Source of the DNA: Cristatella mucedo
Lineage: Eukaryota; Bryozoa; Phylactolaemata; Cristatellidae
Direction: 5' to 3'
Length of the DNA stretch: 64,000 nt
Assembly: GCA_009760855.2 (NCBI GenBank)
Contig: WPIO01000002.1
Location: 1,457,501-1,521,500, forward strand
The stretch's first letter is position 1. Each line of letters begins with the position of its first letter. Shown here in pieces: positions 33,316-46,143 of this stretch. The notes under the pieces were generated by a model. The model saw only the letters and a program-made list of their open reading frames with translations. It did not search any database and was not told where the DNA came from. Made by a program: the position numbers and the translations under genes.

Positions 33316-33825
33316 CAAATGATAAAATGTTCCAAAACCTCAAAAAAGCTTGCAGTGTATCCAAAGAAAATGACTACAATATGTTGTCCACGGGAGCTGA
33401 ACCCGGAATCTTTAAAAATGTAAGCAGCCAATCACATGTTTTGACAGACGACAACGCTCGTCAGCTGAAATGTCAGCTGAAACAACGAAAATGACAGGAA
33501 GGGTAACATAATGTAGATTCTAGGCTTCTGTGTTCATTTTTCCAGTCTTACCCTGTTTCGTATGAGTTTTCGACTCTAACACACACTTCAATTTAATCTG
33601 TAAGCCTTGCAATCCAGCACAAACTAAGTACCGTCACACATCCAGCAGCAACCGATGGGCGATTAATATATGTGGTTGCTCAACAATATCTAATTAAAGC
33701 CATTTTCGCTCTATGTCTACTTTGATTGGGAGCTATTTATTGCCCCGAAGAAAAATTAAGCTTGATAGTATAGTATCACATTTCACTATCATTATAAATG
33801 GCCGGAACTCTGAACTGTCGTAAAC

Positions 33826-33965
33826 CTAGACTTGGCCTAGGCGTAAGGTGCTCACACTTCACGACCAAAGTCGTGGGTTCGAGTCATGTGGCAGGCAACG
33901 CCACATTTCGCACTGCAATCGGGAGTGGTAGCCGCTAAATACTTTCTGCTGCTATACTAAGTAGG
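33826..33965 (+). mobile_element. SINE group B copy
   Basis: Head ggcctaggcgtaaggtgctc, the palindrome cacgaccaaagtcgtg, B-box ggttcgagtc, then a cactgcaatcgggagtggtagccgc-type hairpin region (quoted as cactgcaatc and gtggtagccgc). Confidence 0.75.
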
Positions 33966-35835
33966 CCGACCTTTACTTTACTTTTACCTTTGTGTACACG
34001 ATCGCCAAGTTATTTTCGGCTCTCGATTACCTGATCATGACCCAATCTAGTATGCGAACTCGCTAGACATGGAAGAGATATGTGAGAGTGTAAACTAAGG
34101 GAAATTGCTTGTACATCATGTTTGTCTGTCTATCTGTCAGTTAAAAGGACACAAGCCGTTTTAAATAAAACCTTGTTATATAACTGGAGCAGCATTTCTA
34201 TGCATTGATTGAAAAATGCTTCAGGTGAGAAGTAAACATCCGTGCGCTGGAACTTGAAAGTACTATTCAACTTCGAGGATTTATGGGGGTACGCTCATAT
34301 AAGTTATACAATTCACAAAATTTAAAGAGTTTGAACATTTACTTTCGGTGGACAGCATAGAGATGTAAGAAGCGATAGTGGTTTGAATATTCGGTCATTC
34401 TGAGGCTAGGGATCGATTACCTGGCTATGCCTGCCTAACTGATTTAATCGAGTTGCCCTTGCGAAGTACAACTTTCACCGAAAAAAGTCTGAGTGCCCAC
34501 AGTAGTTGCAATCATGAAAAAGTCGGTAGACTGTAAAGTAATGTATACTTTCTAATTAAAATTTAAGAGAATTCTCTTAGAATCACTAATAGACATGTCA
34601 TGCATTATTAAACCGGTTTGGCAATGTGCTATCTCCACAGACAAGTATTTTTTGGAATTGAAAGCTTGATCGCCTTCAGCGATTAAGAGAACCGACCCGG
34701 CTTCAACTTCTAAGGCCAACGAGAGACGCATTCTTCCGTTCTTTTCGATGGAGATTGTGGCGAAATGCGTAAGGACTACTCTTTTGATAAAAAATTCCGA
34801 ATATTCCGGCTCAGCTTTAGTTACTAAATTTACCTCCTGTCATCAATAGTCGTCATCTGGAGAGCAAGTTAATGCAGCGTGTACGGCCAAAGGAGAACAG
34901 CCTCCAGCTGTTGAATATACTAAAATTATTCGGCCAGTGGAAGGACGAAATTATAATGTCGCGAAAAACTCATTAACGCGATATAGAAGAAGCAGGCTGC
35001 TTACATAAACCTAAGCTCATTAGTGAGATCGGTTCTGAAACTATATTACAACGCTTTCGACTAAACTGCAGACCAAAACGATATAACGTATCCTTTTGCA
35101 TTTAATTGAGTGACCAAATATGTTAACTAAATTGAGAAGACATTGGCAATTCTGGGTGTAACTATCAGGGCACGAAGCACAAATGGCCTATTGTGCTTAT
35201 TTAAGCCTACCACAGTGTAAGAAGTGAGTTTTACTGAGCAAACTAGATTGCATTGCATCTAGAATAATGATTTATATTTTCTGAATTCTCTTGACTTCTA
35301 GGATTCAAGTAACTTGACTATAGTTTATGTATAAATTAAGATAACCGTATCAAATTATGATTTCAGGACTTCAATTATCGTTCTGAGATACTGTCTTTCA
35401 ATTTGACCTTAAGAAAATAGCACCATTACAACCAGCGTTTTCCACAACCATTGCAAGCTAACAGGCTTTTTAGATTATATTTCGTAAGTATGGCTTTGAA
35501 AAATGAAAAATATCTCTACATTTTTCGATCAGCTACGGAGCGTTGCGTGAAGTTTGCGAGCAATCGAAGCACAGAAGCGTTCTTTTTTCCATTCGGTTAG
35601 ATACCACTCAATGAGAGCAATTTTAAGAGTGATGTATTGGAGATAGTATTCTTAAGAACCCTGTATCATAACCCAAGATGTCGGCATCATTGTCGCTACA
35701 GTAGCAAGTCCCTAAGAAGACTTTTTAACCTATGACTTTATCATCTGCATACAACCATCTCGCGAAAAAATGCTACCAGCTTCTTTTGAATTAGTGGTTC
35801 CCCGGAAGTTTTCATAGTAGCGTGCGAAGGCTTAC
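33966..35835. other. Intron of the large gene, nothing recognised
   Basis: AT-rich, no ORF of 60 codons or more, no recognised repeats. This is the emptiest stretch of the window. Confidence 0.5.
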
Positions 35836-36022
35836 GTTGAATCGGCAGGGCCAGGTTGCCTTAGAGGTACGTAGTGCCCATTTTCTGTTTTACTGGTCTC
35901 GGGAGAAGTCTCGCTATCAGCTGGTGGAGCAGGAACTTTTATGTTGGCCACTTCCCTGTCGCGAGAGTCACTAGCTCCAGTCCGGTCCTTTCGAGACCAA
36001 CCTGCCTTGTGTGTGTCGTTGC
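35836..36022 (-). CDS. Large gene exon, hydrophilic linker
   Basis: 187 bp, phase 1 to 2, between an acceptor (caactttttag-type, ttttttag|GC) and a donor (CAAC|GTAAGC). It encodes NDTHKAGWSRKDRTGASDSR, then EVANIKVPAPPADSE and a KTENGHYVPLRQPGPADS end. The composition is charged and disordered. The Arg-Asp-Arg-Thr and Ser-rich stretches could be phosphorylated, which is speculation. Confidence 0.65.
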
Positions 36023-37055
36023 CTAAAAAGTTATAGCAAGCAAAGCTGACGCAGCACACCGTCCATGCAACACACTGCCAAGGAATGTGCTAATGCATTG
36101 CTATAAGATACAAAGGCCCTCCATTGTTTAAAAAAGCAGAGTTTGCATTCCAAAATTGGATCTGAAATCCGGAAAATTGTATCCAAAGCCAACTCATCCG
36201 ACGACGGAAACACCGGCTAAACGAAGCGATTCAACAAAGATGCCGACTTCCACGAACAAAAACTGTAGAAAAATCAGAGCTGACTTCAGCTGTGAATTTA
36301 ATTATACAGAATTTATGCTTAAAATGAGTTAATTTGATCGCAACGCTTAAGTTGTTCATAAAGGAAGCGCCTTCAAGCACTTGGTGCTCCGAAAAGTGAG
36401 AGATTGGAGCCACGTGATTGACTATATACCGATAGAAAGCCGCCGAATAGGATAACTGGCACCAAGGTCGAAGCTCTCTGAAAATATGAACAATTTATTG
36501 GCCACAAATGCGACGAACAAGCTTATTGTGTATGCCTTAGATACCAAAATTGGGTTTTGGTTTTAAACAGGAGTGAAGCTTCATCGATTAGCAAGGACCA
36601 TTTCGTGAGTTTGTGTGCATGAGCTGGATTATTTTTGATAGTTCTAAATATAATAGTTTAATAGTTTTTATTAGCTATAGAAACTATTTAAAAAAGAGAA
36701 TGGTATTCTAATCTGCAAATAATGTAGAAGCTATCCAGGATTATGTCTATGTTCGCCCAGAGTGTCCCTCCTTGGTTAGCGCCTAGGAGGAAGGCCTACT
36801 GGCCCGTATCCGTACGTGACGGATAGCTGTAACTGCGCTGTCTCTCGTGTATCTCCGAGCATGGGCGATCGATCAGATTTCGCGAGACAGTACAAAAAGT
36901 AAAGGCCAACTATCAACACCATAAAAAGTCGAAAACTGTGCGGATGAAGCCTCGGGTGATCTGTATAGTGTAATTTACGACAGGTGGGTCTGCGAACTCC
37001 GGTGGCTTCATTAAGCCGCCTGGCAGCCGTGTTAAACCTGCCGAACGGGATCCAC

Positions 37056-37166
37056 CTCCAGCTGCAATTGGCTGGTTCTTAATAGTTCTAGGCTCATCAC
37101 CAGGAAAGGTGCAGACCCGCGAGAATTCCTCGAGATGGCCGACCATTGAGATATAGTCCCCGAGTG
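37056..37166 (-). CDS. Large gene, possible additional exon
   Basis: The minus frame LGDYISMVGHLEEFSRVCTF, then PGDEPRTIKNQPIAAGG, is open and protein-like. A phase-1 acceptor (ggccttttctggag) and two possible phase-1 donors exist, at 37056 (GGAG|GTGGAT) and 37101 (CCTG|GTGATG). Either would insert cleanly between exons 42986 and 36022 without changing frame. The donors are weak, so it may be an alternative exon or a chance frame. Confidence 0.4.
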
Positions 37167-37659
37167 CTCCAGAAAAGGCCCAGCAAACATCAAACGTAGC
37201 TCATGCAAGAAATTATGCTACCAAACATTTGAAATCGGGACAAGCCTGTTTTGTCATACTTCGCCATATCTTGTCTTTAAAGCTCCGTAGCATGAATTCA
37301 CAGCTAAAGACGGCCTAGCACTTTCGAGAGAAAAGCACGTAAAAATCATCAATGAACTATCAAAGGTTTTTTCTTGACTATAATTCTCTACCTGTAACAC
37401 GGCAGTTTCGCTGGACTTGGAGGAATTCGAAGATAATGTGTCAAAGTCAAGACTTGCTAGAACCAGTTCAAGATAGACCCAGTGCGTTTAAATACAGAAT
37501 AAATACGGGAGAGTGATGTGCACTAAATTTAATGGCAGTGTAGTCATTCTAAACGTCTCGACTGGCTTTCTGAGAATATTTAAGCATGCCATCCGCAAAG
37601 GTAAAAGTCTAATGTTAATAGTAGTAGTAGTAATCGGTTGTTGACGCAACGCATACACA

Positions 37660-37849
37660 ATTGAAAGATGCTCCGCGGACGTCAGAAAAGCACGTACTTT
37701 CTTTATTGCCATATTTTCCTTCATTGGCCGTTGATGCCATCGGTCCTGTCGATGGAGTAGAAGAGCGACCTGTCGACGACGGATGCATTAGAGAACTCTT
37801 ACGTAATTTAGACCGACGTGTTCTGGGTAGTTTCATGTATGACTTAGGT
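37660..37849 (-). other. Candidate exon with strong acceptor but unmatched phase
   Basis: A textbook acceptor (taactgtcattgcag) opens a phase-0 frame (KEPKSYMKLPRTRRSKLRKS) with possible phase-1 donors at about 37801 and 37690. The preceding accepted exon ends in phase 1, so a missing exon would be needed. The opposite strand is also open over 37661-37870 (69 codons). Confidence 0.3.
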
Positions 37850-37869
37850 TCCTTCTGCAATGACAGTTA

Positions 37870-38999
37870 GCAGACTGTCAACATTTGCCAGTCATGTACG
37901 ATCCGCCCGTGCTTTCCATTAGTCCACTTGTTCGAAGTCATCGTCCTACTTGATGGCCATGTCAGGGATATTTAAACCGCTGAATTCGTAATAGATAACC
38001 CAATTACTTGAATTGCATCTAGAATTACTGTTCCTCTGGCAACGCGAAACGATTATGAGTACAACACACACTAAAGCACACCTCTCATCCCCGCTGTGTT
38101 TTACTTTAAATACAATGGACAAGATTAATGATGAAAAACCGAGACTGAATTTACTCGATACCTGAAGCAACTACTTACACGCCGAAGATTCTACCAGTCT
38201 CTCGATTCGAACTCGTCTCGTTTTTGAGAGGCAGTCGCAATTAACCTTTTGCCAGGTCGTCTATGAAAGTATTAAGCTCTAATGTTGAGTGCTCCATGTT
38301 ACAAACGCAGTTAAAGCCGAGATTAACAAAATTACCGCGCGAGCGAAACATGCATAAGTCAAGATATAAAGTAAATACATAGAGTGATGACTGTCAAGGG
38401 AAAAATAGGCGATTACAAAAATCTAAAATTTCAAAGCGTTAAAGAAGTTCTTAATTTAAATCTAGAGAAGTTTGTTTTGATTAAAAAATTGAAATTAAGT
38501 GAAGTTGATTGGGAATTATAGGTAACTTAGATATTATTTTTTGTCTTGACTGACATTTATCTATGCAACAGTTCTTAAGGAGGATTCAAGGTATTGATAA
38601 TAAAAGCCAAATAAAGATTGTTGAAATTATGAAGTACTGACATGCCTGTCATCATTCGCATTTACTCTGAAAATATTATGTGGGTCTTGATATTCAGATT
38701 AACTTGTAGAAAACTTAACTTACTTTTATATGAAACTCAATAAGCCTCAGAAAAGTGGGGAACATTTTGTAGTTGGTCAAACAAAACGGGCAAATCTTTA
38801 GAATAAAGTCAGCTTCTGCGTAGACAACCCCTGAATTTTTATTAGAGAAAGATCACGAACATGAATACAATTCCTGAGATTGAACATGCTTGGGTGGCTG
38901 TCCAGTTCCTGTATTCGCAAATTATTACGCAGCAAGGTAAAAAAAACTGACAGACTCTTATGGCTCTTGTTGATTATTTATATGCCTAACTAGCTTTAA
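37870..38999. other. Intron of the large gene, AT-rich, nothing recognised
   Basis: One 74-codon minus ORF (37946-38170) lacks usable splice sites. No repeats were identified. Confidence 0.4.
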
Positions 39000-39480
39000 A
39001 TCCCTCGAAAACTAAGTCTTCAATTACTATGCTCCCAAAGCTTTGAATTCACTACAGAAAGACATTACGCCATATCCCAATTTGAAGGCATTCAAAAAGA
39101 AGCTAACATCTACCTTTTCCAGAAAACCTTTTATTTTTCCAATTTAACTTGTCGATTCTGTGGTGCTGCTTTATGAAGCTGCACGCTTTTTGTCTGGTGT
39201 ATCGTCGGAGATCTTGTTGCTACTGTGTGCTGCACCTACCTGTGCACGAGAGAGTGGCTGCTGCTCTCTGGATGTCCGACTAAACAGCGGCCATGATTTA
39301 TTTGCGTGCTTTTTCATGCTTTTCTTATCACGACGATTATGCTCTTCTGCCTGCTTGCCAAAGCAGGTGACCTTGCTTTTCATGGATTTCAACGATTATT
39401 GCTTCTCTTGCCGCGAGTTTTAAAGCGCCGGAATAGAGATTAAATTCTCCTTGGACGTTATAGAAGACTTATTATTATTG
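39000..39480 (+). mobile_element. LINE A-related 3' end, diverged
   Basis: Plus-strand remnants (tatgctcccaaagc equals the APKAW block, then a FKKKLTSTFS-like end) lead to taaagcgccggaatagagat, taaattctcc and a TTATTATTATT tail. Two overlapping ORFs of 73 and 87 codons here are by-products. Confidence 0.65.
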
Positions 39481-40109
39481 TACGAGATCTGCCACTCCAC
39501 AAAGCCTAGAAGACTGAGATAGTGCGAACCACAGCTAAGTTAACATTGAACAACTGAAAGAGCCAAGACTTAAATGCATGCAAAGGTGCTTTCTTAAACG
39601 CCTATGCATACTACGATTGCGATTTCGCACACAGCTTAGAACTTAAGTCAGGGGTCGAAATGAAGATTAAAAGCTTTTTCAAAAGTATCAGGCTTTATTA
39701 AGATTCTGTATTATATTTAACTGGTTTCTCTAGTGCCAGTGAGGTGTGTTCTTGACGTTATGGCTCGGACTTTACCAGACTAACCTTCGACCAGTTTGCA
39801 AAACGGCGCGACAACCCTGCTAATGGTCCAATCGTCATTCAATCGTGACAGCGGTCGCAGGCGGCGCCGCAGGGTGAAGAAGCCAACGGGAGCCGCGGAT
39901 AAATTACTTATTATTTTGAGAAGAGTGGTCAGGGAAAAAGTGGAGACGCTTTGCATAGAGATGGGAGCTTGTCATTCTTGGCAGGTGAAGGGCTTGCTCG
40001 CTCTATTGGATGGAAGCCGACAAAAGTGACCCCCCCCGTGGTCACTATATTCTATATAGACGCTGGTCGTGTAAAAGTCAAGTCTTCGCTGGGCTCATTA
40101 CAAAAACCA

Positions 40110-40235
40110 ACGGAGCAAGTCCAAAATTTTAATATGCTCGTTCGTCCTGGTCATTAATGCAAATGTCAAGTCCCTAGAAAGAGCTTGAGTTTTCTGAGGG
40201 CACTATAGAAAATGTATTATTACTATTATTATTAA
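40110..40235 (+). mobile_element. LINE A 3' end fragment
   Basis: The segment gtcaagtccctagaaagagc, ttgagttttctgagggcac and a TTATTACTATTATTATTA tail match the family A hairpin. Confidence 0.75.
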
Positions 40236-42985
40236 TCCATTCGTTAGCTGCGATTGTTACAGGTTTATTTTCGGCTTATTACGCGCTTCCTTAGAAATGG
40301 CTGGCAGTAGCTAATGTGCATAGCTTCACACGTTGTGTATATCTGGCTACCCAACTACCTGTGTAAAGAGTTTGTCGTGAAAATTTATCGCCGCAGCTGT
40401 AGATGCAATTGTCAGTTGTTAAAATAATTATTAATTTTCTTTCTCGGCTAATTTTTGAGAACTGCATGCACTTCCTGAGTTAATCTTGTTAATGTCGTCA
40501 TTCTACCGCATAGAAAGTTATCTTCACAAACAAGTCACGGTCAACTTCTTGCTACATTGATTATAGGAAAAAATGGGAACTTTCTCAAGGCATTTGTGAA
40601 GGTCACGCCAAGGACAACCGCTGACTAACTGTCAGCTACTAGAGTTTACCAAAAATATGTCCAGATTTTTTATTTTCGGTGGCACGTTTCTAGTTCAAGT
40701 ATGCAATAGATAATTACGTTATTGCACAGAGAAACCATTAGGAAAAACACTATATCTATCATATTTATTTGGATCAGCAGCTAATACAAAATAAACACCG
40801 AGAGGAATCATAAATACCAAATGTTACACCTAGAGTATATTTCACGGGCAGCAATATTTGCCAAAAAAGAGCTTGCATGTCAAAAGTGAGGTCAGAAGTC
40901 TGAAGTACCACGGCCTGAGCGAGCAAAAAATAGAATCCTTTCACATTACATCAGGCAATTATGAGAGAGTTCGTTCACTCACATTCGGCTTATGTCCCTG
41001 CCTACGCACCTTCTCGTTGGTAGCAAATGTCGCAGCTGCCTGAGCACCTGCGTCATATCCATAATCATTGTGACGCTTGGTTGAAAGCAGTGATCGGTCT
41101 TCTTCCACGTCATTGGAAACACTGAATTTTCAAAAAATGCTATGTAAATATAGGACTCTTACAGATAAAAGTGAAATAAGGCACAATGTTGTCTTTTTAA
41201 AGCAATCTCCACGGACGTAATGCTCTATCCTCCTTTGTTCTTGTAATATGGACGTTATCGGCTTGGTGGTTAACAACACATATGTACGGTGGATGCTTGT
41301 TCTAGTTAGTATCTGAATCCCGAAGATTACTTCTCTGCCTCATAGGCAGCGAATAGTGTGATCTGCTATTATAGAGAAGGTCTTACTCCTTGCAGAAACT
41401 GTTTGTATGGAATATCAATGCGAATTTGGTATTTAGCTAGCGTCACTGTCTTTACTAAACTTGGAGCATTGAATTATGCATTAAAGAAAAGATAACGAGG
41501 ATGCTAAATTCATCTCCTTTTTGAAGCTCGATTTGGAAGATCCTCGGCTCTTATGATGATGACTACTTTCGAAGAATCGTGAGGGCATAAAGGTATGACT
41601 GCGGTTTCACTCAGCAGTTTTTACCACTGCATGGATTGTTTGCTATCACTGGCCATCTTGGCTAATGAAAACCTATTCAAACTCTTTCGCTTTCGCGTAT
41701 TCAAAGCAAGAAAACTCATGCTTTGCCAGATTGAAAGATAAAATTATACTTACGATGTTGGTCACCATATGTAGTGTCTTGTCTTGAACGTACTAGTACT
41801 CGCATCAGTCGTCTCCTAACTTTCTTTCAAGACTAGTTACATGCTGCTGCACTTACAGGGAACGTTAGTATCACACAAATTCAAGTTCGTTTGTATGAAT
41901 TATGCATTATAAATATAGAAACTCATTTATTTTGAGCCCTGACAAAACTAAATCTCTTTCCAAACAATGCATGTGCTGAAAAAGATAGAGCCTATGTGGT
42001 TAGTGATGGCGTGCTGTGTTATTTTACGGGAAGAAGCCGCCTCAAGAGGGACTTCGCTGAAAAAGGCTTCTGCCATTTTTGTGCGCTTGGGTACAGTTTA
42101 AAAAAATATTTCTTCTCCTAGTGCGCATGCGCTCGATATTTACCCAAGCTGCGAATTTCTTCGTGGGGATTCGGTAGGAGTCAATGTATTCGCTTTGCGT
42201 CTGTCTCGCTGCCCATCCTGAGGCCTATGCAAAACTGTAAGAGAAAATCTGGTTACAACCCCACAAAATGTTACGTCAAATTGGCAAAATTGTTCATAAT
42301 TTTTAAATTTGAGAGTTATAAGTGCTCACAGAAGAGAAGCACGGTAAGCAAGTCTAAACCTAACCGTAATGTCTTCTACTCTACTATCGGGGTGATGCTA
42401 TGTGTTGTATCGATCGTGGTGCTGCTAATAACCGGGGTGAGTTAATTCCAGCCTTTCGTGAGGATTAAAAGATCAGGAAAATGGTATGCTAATACTAATA
42501 AAAAAGGCTGAATACTAAGAAATAGCACTGCTACATCATGCAGTGCCTGAGCAAAATTAATGTTCTACTATCTCAGCGGACTGGCAAACTGTGAACATAA
42601 ATCACTACAACTGGCTCATAAGTTCTATGAAAAGTACAATAGCGTGAGATTTTATTGCAAAATTCTAAGGCAATGAGTCAATTTGATTTTCAGATGTCTC
42701 CCAGGCATAGCCGACAATCGGTTCGAGTTCCACATCCGAGATTCACTGTTGCTGTTTTTAATGCATATTTTGAGATACACTTCGGCGAGATGCCTACTTT
42801 AAATAGAACTATGATGTACCTTGATTTAGAGGGTAGCTGAAGAAGATAACATTGGTTTTTTTTCTACAAGCAAGTTGTTGCATGCATATTGTTAGCAGGC
42901 GGTATTTCGTGAAACCGCTGCCCCGAATGATGTCACGAGTGCTATTATTAGCTAAATATGAGTAGATTTGCATGATGACTATTAC
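40236..42985. other. Intron of the large gene; one worn LINE tail
   Basis: At 41928-41985 the minus strand resembles a family A tail (gagccctgacaaaactaaat, ctctttcc). A 72-codon plus ORF at 42227-42445 ends in a hydrophobic run but has no other support. The rest shows nothing. Confidence 0.4.
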
Positions 42986-43129
42986 CGGTAGCCGTGTCGT
43001 ACAGCTTCGAACGTTCCTCCGGCGGCAGTTCCTCTTCACTAATAATCATACTCTTAATTTCCTTACGTCGCTGACTCGTTGCAGACATCTGTTGGCCGAC
43101 GGGCATGTTTTCGGTTGGAAGGAGAGTAC
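42986..43129 (-). CDS. Large gene exon, acidic/charged
   Basis: 144 bp, phase 1 to 1. The acceptor is excellent (gtcttgcttttcag); the donor is ACCG|GTAATA, which is weaker. It encodes TLLPTENMPVGQQMSATSQR, then KEIKSMIISEEELPPEER and SKLYDTAT. The KEIKSMIISEEELPPEERSK part looks like a conserved short motif, but I cannot assign it. Confidence 0.7.
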
Positions 43130-43217
43130 CTGAAAAGCAAGACCACCAGTTTGACGATAGGTTCGTTAGCCATAGGTTGACAAACAAATGTTTCCAGCGC
43201 GAATTTGTATCGCTCAC

Positions 43218-43469
43218 CATTTCTCTTTGAAATCTTCTCCCGAGTAGTCCCCGATTCAGCGGCCGAATCGTTGCCTCCCACTACAGCAGACTGTTCGGCG
43301 GTCGAGCGCTGCTCACCGCTCGCGGCCGTGACTGGATTCTTTGCTGCTTCCGCCACTGCAGGGTGCTGCCGAGCTGCATTTGCGCGTGCACGTTTCTTAG
43401 CGACAGACGGCTGTGGCTTGACGAGAGCAGCCCGGCTGTGGCTTACGCTGTCATTTTCAGGCTTGGAAA
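43218..43469 (-). CDS. Large gene exon, Ala/Arg-rich disordered segment
   Basis: 252 bp, phase 1 to 1, acceptor tttccatacgtag, donor AATG|GTGAGC. It encodes SKPENDSVSHSRAALVKPQP, SVAKKRARANAARQ (a possible nuclear-localisation cluster) and AEQSAVVGGNDSAAESGTT, ending in EKISKRN. The plus strand is also open over 43205-43588, a shadow. Confidence 0.68.
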
Positions 43470-43680
43470 CTACGTATGGAAATAGTAGTATTTTCCAACC
43501 AAACTCAAACGAGTACATTAGGGCTTTCCCCCTCTGCCGAACTTTCGTGGCAACGAATGAACCCTTCGGAACACCATGCAGCATTTAGTAAGAATAAGAT
43601 TTCGCTGACCTCGTGAATGCGCGTAAGCTGGACACTGACGTTTCTATCGGCTGCGGCTTAACTCTAGATACGTGACTTAC

Positions 43681-43959
43681 CCGATGAGACTGAAATGTTC
43701 CACATCGAAAAATCAAATTTCTTACGCTTGTCAAGTTTGCAGTCACTCCGCCTGTGAGCACTGGCGTTCATCTCAGCTGATCGTGTGCCATGGATGATCT
43801 CCGTGCTCACAACGGCAGAGCATCTACGCGACTGTTCACCCATCGTGGCCACTGACAAGGCTCCCCTAGGACCTGGTGGGGACGCCGTCTTCGCCGTGGT
43901 AGAAGCGAGCCTGTCCGCCTCACTGGGCTGCTCCGCTAACTCCATTACGGGAACCATGC
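43681..43959 (-). CDS. Large gene exon
   Basis: 279 bp, phase 1 to 1, acceptor tatcatattcctag, donor CGG|GTAAGT. It encodes MVPVMELAEQPSEADRL, SPPGPRGALSVATMGEQS, ending DKRKKFDFSMWNISVSS. The separation from the next exon is only 211 bp, so these three exons form the densest coding cluster of the gene. Confidence 0.7.
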
Positions 43960-44689
43960 CTAGGAATATGATACAAGGTAGGTCTGATCAAAACTGCAAG
44001 CTACTTTAGCCATCAAACCGGAAGCGGCAGCGAGACGCTCCTCTTGTACCTGGATGCGCAGTCGTTCTCGAGATTCTCTGTGCGAATACGTCACTCGCTA
44101 TGTCGGGCAGTTGCACGATGGCTGGCGCGATCCTCTCACGCGTCTTGTCCGCATGCTCTTGGGGCTCCATCAGAACTGGCAGCGTCTCCTCCTTTAACTC
44201 TGCAGGCTTTACTTCGTCAAAAGCGGCCGAGTGTAGTCTGCCTTGTCGATCTATAGCGGCAGGCGAAGGTTACAAAATAACCGGAATTCAGTCATCTTCT
44301 CTGATGATCGATCTTAAATTTGCAAGATTGAAGAGTGCGTAGGGGGTCGCTGGGCAAATGTGCCCTAGATTTCTCCGGAGTTTACGCTAGCAACAACCAC
44401 CCAGTGGGTAAATCCAACCAAGATGGCAAGTAGGCTGGGGTCAAGTAGGCGCATTAAGCACATTTTTCCGACAATTAGACCATTTTTTACCTTGTAGTTT
44501 GTATTATACACCAGGGCATAATTCCATTCTTCCCCTACATTGATCACTACCTCATCTGCTCTCCTTACTCTGTTATGCTTTAACTTTCTCTTTGTTGCCT
44601 GAGATAAAGTCTTTTGGCTACCGAATGCGTACAGAATGCGGCTTAGGCTGTGAGTACGCTATAAAAAACTCACCTGCTTAATACCCATA
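43960..44689. other. Intron of the large gene, nothing recognised
   Basis: Short overlapping plus-strand ORFs at 44044-44342 without motifs. Confidence 0.4.
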
Positions 44690-45085
44690 TAGTCTTTGTG
44701 GCTTTGGGGTGTTACAGAGATACATTGCATTAAATAGCCTATTCCACAGGTCCGAATAGCTTTTCCCCAGAGGTTGAACATGAATGGAGAACAGCAAAGG
44801 ACCGAGGACGGACCCTTGTGAGATTCCACAGGTGACTGGTCTGGTAGATGAGACCTGACCCCACATGACACTAGTTGAAAAAAATGAGACAAGTACTATT
44901 TAAACCACTCCAGGGACTCGTCTGCCAGACCAATCGTTGTTCGCAATCATTCGAGTAGGAAATCGTGATCAACAGAGTCGAAGGCAGCTGATAGATCCAG
45001 CAGCGCTAGGGCAGGGACATTTCCGACATCGTTGCTGCATAAGATGTCGTTGGTTTTACGGAGGACAGTTTCAGTATTGCAGATG
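44690..45085 (-). mobile_element. LINE family C, reverse-transcriptase fragment
   Basis: The minus strand reads ALALLDLSAAFDSVDHDFLL (palm motif A), then LADESLEWFK, and after frameshifts CGISQGSVLGPLLFSIHVQP (the PQGSVLGPLLF block). The flanking words differ from families A and B, so it is a third LINE lineage. No YADD motif or tail is present; both ends are cut. Confidence 0.75.
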
Positions 45086-46143
45086 AGTAAAAAAGAAAGG
45101 GAATATTTCCCTTTCTCGTGTAGAGATTCGGAAATGGAAAATCTGACAAGATTTTAATATTCTGCCCGCAGGCAGGCATGCTTTGTTAACTACCTGTGGT
45201 TTTGTTGACCTGTTCAGTCAATGGTTTTTCAGGAAATATTGAGATAACTGGATTGATACAAACCTCACAGCGGTATTTCTGGAATTTTTGCCTAGATATG
45301 TATTTGAATATTCTAATGAAAATATAAGCTGTAGTCGCTGATTTAACGTTCCCAGAACCGGTATGAAATTCAAAAATTGTAGTCTTAAAATGTGTATGAC
45401 GCTAAAATCAGCTAGACAACTGGCCTCGAGGTATTATAAGATGGCTTTTGGGTGTTCTTTTCTTCCCAAATCATTGACATAATTTCTTCCCTGCTCCACG
45501 TGGCAGCTGGGTGCATGACAGGTTATTCCTTCAAACTTGGTTAGGTTCATCTGTTGGAAACCCCAAGACTTTCACCATGGCAACTCGATTTGTCTGATAT
45601 AGTCCTCCCACTTTGCAAACTTTATCAACCCACGCCTCTTCAACTCATGCCAACGCCAATTCAGCTTGCACAATTGGTCATCATTCAGAATCTTTTTTTC
45701 CCCAGCTGATGCTCGGACGTGGGTGCGCCGTTGGTAATTATTCACTAGCTAACTATGGGAAATAAGGATAACTGAACGGAAATGTGGTTTTCTGTTGACA
45801 GACCAAAATTGTTCAGTGACTGTTGAAGCTCAGCAGTATAATCTTCTCAGAAAAGAAATTTTCATGCAAAGCGAAATAGTTTTGTTAATTAAGGTGCACT
45901 TCGAATCAAAGGTAACGCCGTTGAGGCTTCATTTTTGAGGCCGAAGGGCCCATCTTCATTTCAACCTCTCAAGGTGTGCCTTCTAGACATTGATTCAATA
46001 AGAATTGAAAAAAATTATATGCTCTACTGTTAAGGCTACTAACCAGGTAACCAAATTAGACTTCGAAGATGAAACTACCATACCGCATACTCCTGTCAAC
46101 GGATAAAAAGTAAACTGCTGTACATTTATGACCTACGACTTAC
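45086..46143. other. Intron of the large gene, nothing recognised
   Basis: AT-rich with no ORF of 60 codons and no repeat ends. Confidence 0.45.

Noticed and set aside
42227-42445. Small membrane protein candidate on the plus strand
   Set aside because: Only a hydrophobic C-terminal run in AT-rich DNA; no conserved motif and no splice or promoter context.
43205-43588. Plus-strand ORF of 127 codons
   Set aside because: Antisense to the exon 43218-43469, GC-rich; no independent support.
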